Shown here piece after piece: positions 54,945 through 64,000 of a stretch of 64,000 nucleotides of DNA. How positions within the stretch are numbered: the stretch's first letter is position 1; every line of letters starts with the position of its first letter. This DNA is from Carettochelys insculpta (lineage: Eukaryota; Chordata; Testudines; Carettochelyidae), in contig NC_134142.1 of NCBI RefSeq assembly GCF_033958435.1, forward strand, positions 98,589,001-98,653,000, written 5' to 3'. The position numbers and the translations under genes were made by a program. The notes beneath the pieces are model-generated. The model was not told the origin of the DNA. It made no database searches and saw only the letters and a program-made list of their open reading frames with translations.

Positions 54945-57690
54945 TACCCAAACTTGGATGGGATCAGTAGAGATATGCGGTTGCAAAGTCATTTGGTCAG
55001 GAAATGAAACGAAGCATGAAGCAGGAGTTGGAGTCCTTCTTAGCAAAACAGCTAGAAGAGAATTATTAGGATACAAACCAGTGAGTGCAAGAATGATGGT
55101 CATGCAATTCAAAGCAAAACCATTCAACATTTCAGTCATTCAGGTGTATGCACCCACGTCGGACAGTACAGAGGAAGAGATTGAGCTATTCTATAAAGAC
55201 TTGACAAAAACAGTGGAGGAGATACTGAAGAAAGATGTGTTGATCATCGGAGGAGATTGGAATGCGAAGGTTGGAACAGATAATGAAGGTGGAGAGTCAG
55301 TCATGGGAAGGTCTGGATATGGAGAAAGAAACAAACGAGGTAAGAAACTGTTTGAGTTTGCTACAGAGCATGGGATGGTGATTTGCAACATGAGATTCCA
55401 ACAAAAAGACTGCAGGAGGTGGACATGGTGATTGAATGACAGCAAGTCCAAGAACATGATAGATATGATTTTGATAAGAAGATGGATAACATCAGTACAG
55501 CAGTGCCAAACCCTCCAAGGAGTGGATACAGACTCAGACCACAGTAAAGTGATCGCAACCATCAAGATAAAACTCAAAAGAAAATGTAAGACAGTTTAAG
55601 AAAAGAAGAGATGTGGCGAGGCTATGTGAGGAAGAAATAGGGAATGCATACAGAGCAGCGCTCGAAGAGAAGATTAAGAACATTGCCACAGAGAAAGACC
55701 TAGATAAGAGCGTCACAGGGATAGCCATCGCTATAGAAGAGGCAATTGAGCAGACTGTTCCAGAAGAAGAAAAGATCAATAAGTGGATTACCCAGAAGAC
55801 GTGAAGTTGGTACAAGAGAAAAGAGCGTTGAAGATCAGAAGAGATGTTTCTGAGATGGCAGAACAGCAATATAGGACGAAATGCAATGAGGTAAGGAAAG
55901 CAGCCAGAAAGGATAAAGGAGAAATGGTTAGAGGAGCAATGTGAAGATATCGAGAAGTATTATGGCGAATGTAAGACCAGGGAGATGTATAATACAATTA
56001 GGAATATTAATAGGAAATGGCAACCGAAGCTGATGGTGATCAAAGAAAAGAACGAAGAAGTGCTCATGAACAGGGAGAAGATTGTGCAGTGATGGACGAG
56101 ATATTGCACAGATCTATACAAAGCACAGTTGGACCCGAGCGTCTCAGAGAGACTGATTGAAGAATTGAAAAAGATATCTCCCCCGAGCATCGACAGCGAG
56201 ACCGATATGACAAAGGAGGAAGTAGAAAAAGCAGTGAAACAACTAAAGAACAAGAGCCCTGGAAATGATAAGATCACGGGAGAGATGATCAAATACGGTG
56301 GAGAAAGCATGATTCAGGAAATACACCGACTATGTAATAATATAGCATGGAAAGAAGGGAAGGAGCCTAAGGAATGGACAAGACCTGTGCTCGTGACAAA
56401 AAAGGAAGTACATTGGACTGCAAGAACTACAGAATAATTGCCCTAACGAGTCATCTTGGCAAGGTGCTGGTGATGATACTGACTGAGAGACTAAGATCAC
56501 AGGTAGAAGAACATATAGCAGACGAGCATGCAGGGTTCAGAAAAGACAGAAATTACCATACAGCAGATATTGGCACTTAGACCGATAGTGGAGAAAGTTT
56601 GACAAAAGAACAAAAATGTATACACTTGCTTTGTCAATTTTCAAAAGGCATTTGACAGTATAGAACAGAAACTGACTTGGGTGGTGTTGGACTCATACGG
56701 CGTGGATAGCAGACTGATATGGTTGTTGAAAGATATCAATGATAATGCGGAGGCAGCGGTGAGAACATGCAGGGAGTTGGAAAGTTGGTTTAAAACAAGT
56801 AGAGGTACGAGAAAAGGAGATCCAAAATCACCAAGTATCTTCATTGTACATCTGGAGAGAGTGATGGACAAGATCAAGGCAGAGGTAGAAGGAAAAAATG
56901 GGAAAAGAATTAACAATCTGAGGTTCACCAGTGATATAGTTATCATTGAGGAAGATGAGGAAAAGCTAGTGAAAATGGTTCAGGTGTTAAACAAAGAAGG
57001 GAAGTTGTTCGGACTGATTATGAACATCGATAAAACAATGGTATTTGGAGATAAGGAAATAGGAAGGAAGATCAGTGTTGATGGTATTGAACTAGAAAAT
57101 GTAGAGAAGTTCACATATCTGGGGAGCAACATAATGTATGATCTAGACTAAGAAGGAAATAGCAACTAGAATAGCGAAAGCAACAGCGAATTTGAAGGCG
57201 ATGGATAAGATCTGGAAAAGCAAAGCAATTAGCTTAAAAACAAAGCTGGGCATCTTGAAAATGTGTATTCAGCAGCATGTTGTATGGATGTGAGACATGG
57301 GTGATAACGAATGATTCGAAAAGAAGAATACTGGCGTTCGAAAGGAGTTGTTACAGAAAGATTCTGAGAATAGGATGGATGCAGAAAGTCATCAATGAGG
57401 AACTATAAAGGAAGATACAGCTGACAGAGAACCTGCTGCAAAAGGTTATAAAATGGAAGCTACAACTATTTGGACATATTTGCAGAATGAACAATGAACA
57501 AAAAAATCAAGATCCTAGTATTCAGCATAATGGATGGTTCGAATAGGAGAGGCAGACCCCACAGAGAATGAATAGATGATGTAGTAGATTGGTGCAGAGC
57601 TAGCCTACAGAAACTAAGCCACTCTGCACTGGATACGGAAATATGGAAGGAAATAGCGAGAGGCATCAGACACCAATGGGTGCTGAGCCC
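54945..57690 (+). pseudogene. RTE-like LINE, 5'-truncated: AP endonuclease, RT and C-terminus
   Basis: The endonuclease (54958-55560) reads CKVIWSGNETKHEAGVGVLL, VIQVYAPTSD, LIIGGDWNAKVG, GYGERNKRGKKL and, after a frameshift near 55430, DTDSDHSKVIATIKI. It has the GD.NA and SDH motifs of AP-type endonucleases. The RT (56129-57151, several frames) reads NKSPGNDKITGEMIKYGG, HAGFRKDRN, TRKGDPKSPSIF, then RFTSDIVII in place of the FADD catalytic motif (one Asp lost), and FTYLGSNIMYD. The C-terminus (57290-57670) reads LYGCETWVI, CYRKILRIGWMQK, LFGHICRM and the HQ.PMG.EP end. The first ~50 codons of the endonuclease are missing. The WNAKVG/GYGERN..RG pattern and the (GATGAT)n 3' tail point to the RTE group. 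Frameshifts and the FTSD change make it dead. Confidence 0.9.
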
Positions 57691-58545
57691 ATAGAATCAC
57701 AAGGCTGGAAGGGACCTCAGGAGGTCATCTAGTCCAGCCCCCTGCAAGCAGGATCAACCCCTATTAAGTCATCCCAGCCAGGACCTTGTCCAGCCAGGAC
57801 TTAACCTCAAGGGATGGAGAATCCACCACGTCTCTAGGCAACGCGTTCCAATGCTTCACCACCCGCCTGGTGAAGTAGTTTTTCCTAATATGTAACCGAC
57901 ACCTTTCCCTCTTCAAATTCTGACCATTACTCCTCGTTCTGCCATCTGACACCACTGAGAACAGTTTCTCACCCTCCTTTTTAGAGCTCCCCTTCAAGAA
58001 GTTGAAGGCTGCTATTAAATCACCTCTAAGTCTTGTCTTCTATAAACTAAACAAGCCCAAATCCCTCAGCCTATCCTCATAGGTCTTGTGCTCCAGAACC
58101 TTAATCATTTTTGTTGCCCTTCGCTGAACCTACTCCAGAAAATCCACATCCTGTTTTGTACTGGGGGGCCCAAAACTGGACACAATATTCCAGATGTAGC
58201 CTCACCGGTCCGAATAAAGAGAAATAACTACTTCTCTAGACCTGCTCAAAATGTTCCTCCTAATGCACCCTAGTATGCCGTTATCCTTCTTGGCTACAAG
58301 GGCACACTGTTTACTCATATCCAGCCTTTCATCCACCATAACCCTAGGTCCCTTTCCATCATACTGCTGCTGAGCCAGTCGGTCCCCAGCCTGTAACAAT
58401 GCTTGGGATTCTTCCGCCCCAGGTGCAGGACTCAACACTTCTCCTTATTGAACCGCATCAGATTTATTTTGGCCCAGTCCTCCAATTTATCCAGGTCCCT
58501 CTGGATTCTCTCTCTACCCACCAACGTATTACCTCTCCCCCGAGC
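57691..58545 (-). pseudogene. 5'-truncated CR1 LINE inserted in the RTE-like LINE tail
   Basis: The 3' end on the plus strand reads ATAGAATCACAAGGCTGGAA, GGGACCTCAGGAGGTCATCT, AGTCCAGCCCCC. Minus-strand translations give GEKLFSVVSDGRTRSNGQNL, RRVVKHWNALPRDVVDSPSL and, further upstream, [20 protein letters not shown]. These are CR1 C-terminal landmarks that also occur in the 15.9-kb copy. It lacks the RT catalytic region. Its sequence differs from the 15.9-kb copy (tail AGGTCATCTAGTCC against AGGTCATCGAGTCC), so it is another subfamily. Confidence 0.92.
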
Positions 58546-58572
58546 TATTGATGATGATGACGATGATGATAC
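58546..58572 (+). repeat. Displaced 3' tail of the RTE-like LINE, (GATGAT)n
   Basis: ATTGATGATGATGACGATGATGAT directly follows the CR1. The other copy of this LINE (29.9 kb, minus) ends in the same (GATGAT)n run, joined to the CACCAA...GCC sequence that here stops at the CR1 border. These bases are therefore the last of the split LINE. Confidence 0.75.
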
Positions 58573-58650
58573 AATACATAGTTTCACCTGAAACTGAGGA
58601 TTTTTTAAAACCCATATTTCAAGCTGTATCAAACACTACAATGTTTTCAT

Positions 58651-59367
58651 TCTGGCTATGTCTACACGTGAAGCCAACATCGAAATAGCTTATTTCGATG
58701 TAGCAACATCGAAATAGGCTATTTCGATGAATAACGTCTACACGTCCTCCAGGGCTGGCAACATTGATGTTCACCTTCGACGTTGCGCGGCACCACATCG
58801 AAATAGGCGCTGCGAGGGTACGTCTACACGCCAAAGTAGCACACATCGAAATAAGGGTGCCAGGCACAGCTGCAGACAAAGTCACAGGGCGGACTCAACA
58901 GCAAGCCGCTCCCTTAAAGGGCCCCTCCCAGACACAGTTGCACTAAACAACACAAGATCCACAGAGCCGACAACTGGTTGCAGACCCTGTGCCTGCAGCA
59001 TGGATCCCCAGCTGCCGCAGCAGCAGCCAGAAGCCCTGGGCTAAGGGCTGCTGCCCACGGTGACCATAGAGCCCCGCAGGGGCTGGAGAGAGAGCATCTC
59101 TCAACCCCCCAGCTGATGGCTGCCATGGAGGACCCGGCAATTTCGACGTTGTGGGACGCAGATCGTCTACACGGTCCCTACTTCGACGTTGAACGTCGAA
59201 GTAGGGCGCTATTCCGATCCCCTCATGAGGTTAGCGACTTCGACGTCTCGCCGCCTAACGTCGAAGTTAACTTCGAAATAACGCCCGACGCGTGTAGCCG
59301 CGACGGGCGCTATTTCGAAGTTAGTGCCGCTACTTCGAAGTAGCGGGCACGTGTAGACACAGCTTCT
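58651..59367 (+). mobile_element. 711-bp DNA transposon, copy 2 (with 121-codon frame)
   Basis: Target duplication TCT (58651-58653, 59365-59367). The ends GGCTATGTCTACACGTG and (reverse-complemented) AGCTGTGTCTACACGTG are 15-of-17 inverted repeats. It is richer in intact CpG-bearing TCGA and TTCGAAG sites than copy 1 at 47.15 kb, so it looks less decayed. The 121-codon frame is at 58978-59343: no frameshift or stop, MQTLCLQHGSP... start, SRDGRYFEVS near the end. The same GC-rich centre is present (GGGCCCCTCCCAGACACAGT, CCAGAAGCCCTGGGCTAAGG). I do not recognise a protein family in the frame. Confidence 0.82.
58978..59343 (+). CDS. 121-codon frame in the 711-bp transposon, function unknown
   Basis: This frame is present at identical length in copy 1 (47478-47843), with no indel, about 75% identical at the protein level by eye. 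The N-terminal third is Ala/Arg/Gly-rich (AAAAAARSPGLRAAAHGDHR). The C-terminal third is encoded by the subterminal TTCGA repeats (PYFDV, FDVSPPN, GRYFEVS). Because the C-terminal part overlaps the terminal repeats and there is no domain, accidental openness is the simpler explanation. Kept length over ~8% nucleotide divergence is the only argument for coding. Listed at low confidence. Confidence 0.15.
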   Translation: MQTLCLQHGSPAAAAAARSPGLRAAAHGDHRAPQGLEREHLSTPQLMAAMEDPAISTLWDADRLHGPYFDVERRSRALFRSPHEVSDFDVSPPNVEVNFEITPDACSRDGRYFEVSAATSK

Positions 59368-62300
59368 GTGAGTCAACATCTGTCCCTACAATGAAATCCA
59401 ATGCAGTTTCATCTGCGTCCAAAATCCAATATATGAATTTTTAGCTCAGGAGGTGGAAAGGCAAAACTCCTTCTATCAAAGAGAACAAAACAGGGACATT
59501 CATTGTTCTTGAAGGGTAAAGACCAGTAAATTACCAAATGGAGCCTTAATCCTGCTTTTACATGAAATAAACCAGGGGCCCAGTCCTGCAATCTGCGCAT
59601 ACACTTATTCCTGCATGTAGTTCCATTGACAATACACGTTTTCCAAGTTGAAGGGAACCTGAATACCAGCAGGTAGCTCCAAAGTGGAAGGAAGACTACA
59701 GAAAACTTACAGGTCAGTCAATATTACACTTCCACAGAATTAGTGGGGCAAATAGGAAACTATACGCCTTGGCCACTCTCCCTGTATGAATCCCTGCAGA
59801 GAACAGGTTTCACAGAAGTGGTTAATACCTCTTCTGACACAGGAGATGAGACACTCATATGGGGAATGCCGCAAGTTTTTCCACCCCATCCTCCACCAAA
59901 ATAATTGAGCTGACCACCACCTGATACAGTATCTAGATATATATACTACGAGTCAGTTTCAAATGCTATTCCAATTACATTGGCTGAGAATAAATCTGAA
60001 AATATTTTAACTAATATATATGACTCCCTTGCTCCAGATTCATAGATTTTTTTGCATCAGTGCTCTATTTGGGTCTTGACTAGCTAGGTATCAGTTATTC
60101 TGCAAATGCTGATGTCATTCCTTGCTGCTACTGTGCTGCTACTAATAACTCTACCACATGGTGACAGCTGTATTTCTATGAGTAACTTTTTCTGGATGAC
60201 TTCCTTTTTTTCAGACAACACATGGAGAGATGTCTCTCATATACCTGTCAAAATTTTTCACATTTAAAGATCCCAGATATTTTCTATCTGCTCTCTCCCC
60301 TTCAAGAGCAGCATAAACATCTATTTTAAAGGATGAGAAGAAGGATAAACAAGCTAGATTTCTTTGTAGGCTTACTGTTTCAGCTTAGCTTGATTTAGGA
60401 AGTTCTTCAACAAAACATGCCTCACCTCACGTTAAATACAGTTACATCCTTCCTTTCAGACATGCTTTTTCTCCTCTGTCTGCATTCTACCCAACCTGTG
60501 TCCCTCATTTTTCTTCAAAGATTCAGCCACAGATCTTAACTTTCTTTATAACCTAAGATCAATGCATGTATCTGTACTAATGGAAGCCTCAGCATTTCAG
60601 TTCTCCTCTGGCAACATCAACTGACATTTCCAATCGAAACAACAGGTTTGGGCTGTGTACTACTCAAAGTGAAACAGTGAATAATTACCAGGCAGATTAT
60701 ACCAGATGAGACACTAACACGTTACCAACAATATGGTAAATCGAAATAGAAGACAACTTGAATAATAACTAGCATACACATAATTGCACATACCTATATA
60801 GTTTATAACACACACAGCTATCTAAGGAAGTTGGAAAATTTTCTAAGTATTCACAATGTCAATTGGCCAGAGAGTGTTAGGTTTCAGGAGGAACCTAGCT
60901 GGAATGACAGAAGCAGCTCAGAAGTGCAAGCTGGGTTTGGCTCCTAACAAATAAACACAGGCCTCTCAGTAATATAATACTCAGTGAGGTGTGTATGTTC
61001 TGTAAAGATCTCTGTCACACAACTATGCCTGCTAAAGAACACTAAAGTGATAGGGAATAAATAAATACATTGATAATTTACTCTTAACTAAGGACCAAAC
61101 CAGCAAGCACACCGTGCAATGTTCTATCCTGAGTTCTACCCCACTTGAACAGTTGAGACCAATCTGCCTTTATAGAATCTCTCTCTATATAGATTTACAT
61201 CACATTCCCCTCATTGTGACACCTGAATGTCTGTCTCTTGATTTTTTATCTGTTCAATAGCTGGTTAAAAATAAATCATGTGACCTGATAATAGCAAGCT
61301 AGATCCTGGTAAAGCTCAGCAGAGCAACAATAATTTAGACCAGCTGAGGATCTGGCCCATTACACACCAGTTCCTTCAATCACTAGGAGACGGCACATGG
61401 TCAGGAGAACAGAGCATGATGGATATTATGGGCACCATAAAACAACACATTCTGCCCATTCTCATTTAACCAGATATCTATTCATATTTCTACAACACCA
61501 AATGTTGAAGGGGCACTGGTCTCCTGCCTGCTATTAAACAGATAAATAAGGATGCAAAGAAATGAAGCTACAGATGTGAGACAGAGATAAAAGGAGGGAG
61601 GCAGGGTTAAGTATGGCTTATAATCATATCTTACAAAAAAGTTTATGGTTTCAGGATCATGAAGATGCAGAACAGCAATAGCCCAATGTGAGACTGCAGT
61701 ACCAGGCATTTATTCCGGAGCAAAATGAAGAACGGGAAGTTCTTCAGGAAGAAGTATTGCAGGCAGGCTAGTGTGCCTGTTGAAAGAATGAAAGGTGTGG
61801 TCAAGGATTCAGATCCATTGTGTCTGGGCATAAACTGGAATTAAAGCATCCCTCAGGGCAGCCCTGATCTTCACATCATCATCATTTTGGCTCTCAACTA
61901 CCTTTGAATCAAGGGAAGGCAATCATGTCCTTTCATTGCTATGCTATCCATGCCCGAGTCTCAGTACCAACACAGGCATGTATTTCCCCTAATGGCAAAA
62001 GACCTGGGCAGGACACACAAGACCCAAGACTCTGTCCCTTTACACCAGCTTAAAATCAGTGAAACTGAAGTATAAGAGAGTACTCAATTAGATCTTACAG
62101 TCACGAGCCAAAGGCTATAACATGGAAACGAGGACTGAGATGTAGTCAGACAGGCAGCATCTGGAGTTTTTACAGAAAATCTCCTATAGTTTTTTTGTTG
62201 TTTATGTTGCTGAATGCCTGATCTAATACTAAAATGAGAAGCAGAAAGAACAAAATTACACCCAGTAGGCATTTTTGAGTATTCAAAATTAAGTAGCAAT

Positions 62301-64000
62301 AGCAAATTCTTACAGGGAAACTTGATCCTTGTGAAACTCCCAGGTCAAGGATGCTCAGATAAACAGAAGCCTAATTCTGTTGCCACAACTGTTTGACACT
62401 TGTGCAGCTCCATGACATCCAAGGAGCCACACTCCACTATAAATGACAAGGAGTTCAGCTCCCAGTGTCTTTAGACGTTTAACTGAATTGAAGCCATTTT
62501 GATTCCGCAATTAATAATGTGGGGGTTGTTCCATCAACTCTTTTACTGCACCTAAGCACCGGTGTAACTCTGATTACAGTAAGTTTACTTTACCATCAAA
62601 TGTCAAGTGACACAGTGATGGAGAGCTCACAAACTTCAGTGTGTATATAAAAACATTTAGCTTTCTTTAAAGAACAGAACCTTTAAACCTCGATTGAAGG
62701 TTATTTTGTGCCTTTAATTAAACGATATTAGCAGTTTCTTGTGTTACCCTTTTCTTTAAGTGAACAAAGGCTGACAGCACAGTTTTTTTGTCTTGCTTTT
62801 AATAATTGTCATACTAATGATTTCATATACGGCTTCATGTTAAAATAATTTTTCTTCAGTCACAAAATACTCTTAATATGGAGTAGAAAATAGATCATCA
62901 AACATATTACAGTGCCATTTCAAAAGAAGTCAAAATTAAATTTCGTTTTAAGTTGATGGTACAGTGAGACCATCAAAGGAGTTAAATGGGTATTTTGGTG
63001 AGTAATTACTGAGGCTGATCAAATAATTGATTTAAAGCTACTGCCCAGTATAAATTTCACTGCAGCGGAGTCATGGCAGGCCAGTTAATACCATCAGTGA
63101 CACGTATCTGATGAACAATACAAACGTCCATGTCCCTGACCTATGGATAAATCAAAAATTTATTTTGGTTTTGTTTCTCTATTTCTTCCCCATCCAGATA
63201 AAAATTCTACTGGTCACCCATTGTTTCTCTCGATGGGATATCAATCACTATTTCTCATAATGGAAGCAGACTCTTTCTGGCTTGTCCCTCTGTATCTCAA
63301 GTCAGCGAATCAACCGCTGCTCTAAAATATACCCCAACTCTGTTTTCATATGGACACTGTATACAAAATAAAGTATCTTAGCTATAAAAACAAAAAACTA
63401 ATATAAAGCAAAAACTGGAAAGGGATTCGTGCAACTTGAGCTTCCACCTTTAAATTCATTTATGACTCCAAATTTATTTCCTCCTGCAGCCTTAGTTTAT
63501 TCCTCCCTGGAAGTAATAATACACTTGTGGGCACAACTATTTCAGGACAATGTCCAAAGTGCTTCCGCCAGCCTTAGAGACTGCATGTATTTGAAAGCAA
63601 ATTTTCCCAGAGTCATAATTGCCATGATTGTATCTCAAAATGTATCTTAATATGTACAGAAACTGCTTTACACAGCAGCATGTTCATCTTAAATATTATT
63701 CTGTACTCTGGAAAATAAAGGCATTCTTTGGTTACAGAAAGTAATTACAGTATCTCTCCATAGTTTAGTGATGAGATTATTAGGGAGAAGAGCAAGCATC
63801 AGAAAAATTAACTGGTGAAACTTTTCAAAAACCTCCCTCAGATTATCATTTCCATTGAGGTGATAGCTTCAGTGATTTTTTTTCATAACTATTTTTATAA
63901 GATAGCAAGCAGTTGGGATTGGATATAGATAAAAATACACATATGTTCCACTACCAAAACACTTGTCTCTCTCAATAGGTTGCAGCAATCTGGACTCCTG
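59368..64000. other. 4.6 kb AT-rich DNA, no gene recognised
   Basis: No frame exceeds 75 codons and none has a domain. Short repeat-like pieces include AGCTGAGGATCTGGCCC at about 61341-61357 (end of a common amniote palindromic repeat) and CATCATCATCATTTTGG at about 61874-61890. The section 62500-63130 is low in repeats and holds CCTTTAATTAAACG and similar AT-rich motifs. It is only a weak candidate for a conserved non-coding element. Confidence 0.35.

Overview
This window looks like vertebrate nuclear DNA, most likely a turtle (a crocodilian is the main alternative). The evidence is AT-rich sequence with no compact genes; CR1 LINEs ending in the ATTCTATGATTC-type tail; tRNA-derived SINEs of the kind seen in turtles; many Penelope-like element (PLE) ends of two or three families; hAT, Tigger-like and foldback DNA transposons; and a long solo LTR. 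I found no host protein-coding exon, rRNA or functional tRNA gene. The open frames present are transposon relics or chance frames in GC-rich repeats. The window is best read as intergenic or intronic DNA annotated by its mobile elements.

Layout. 0-9 kb: a foldback MITE (783-1209), a cluster of AP-1-like sites (about 1.37-1.57 kb), a hAT element that carries a G-rich minisatellite (3057-4283), a small hAT MITE (7814-8005), a tRNA-derived SINE and the decayed C-terminus of a LINE (8.68-9.15 kb). 11.4-16.9 kb: a possible LTR, a complete small PLE insertion with a GIY-YIG domain (12928-13965), a PLE RT scrap and a 5'-truncated CR1. 17.6-24 kb: a MIR-like SINE, another LINE C-terminus, a foldback PLE (19.76-20.01 kb), a hAT element and a SINE split by a PLE. 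27-32 kb: a PLE end, two MITEs, and an RTE-like LINE tail split by a 1,761-bp solo LTR flanked by the 5-bp duplication GGCTG. 33.7-35.7 kb: the largest PLE copy (RT, linker, decayed GIY-YIG, terminal hammerhead). 38-47 kb: more MITEs, a hAT-like element, a foldback PLE and a Tigger-like element with a minisatellite. 47-59.4 kb: two copies of one ~710-bp transposon with 3-bp target duplications, a foldback PLE with two hammerhead cores, and a 5'-truncated RTE-like LINE whose 3' end is split by a CR1. The remainder is unremarkable AT-rich DNA.

The most notable structure is the PLE set. Five separate insertions (12.9, 19.8, 23.6, 40.8 and 49.8 kb) have the same head-to-head arrangement of terminal sequence and are bounded by target-site duplications (12, 16, ~11, 14 and 14 bp; two of the five are imperfect). 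Each is therefore one inverted integration product, not two insertions. The terminal segments contain minimal hammerhead ribozyme cores, so several copies carry one ribozyme on each strand. Hammerheads in PLE terminal repeats are established knowledge. The repeated foldback form with matched duplications is read directly from this sequence.
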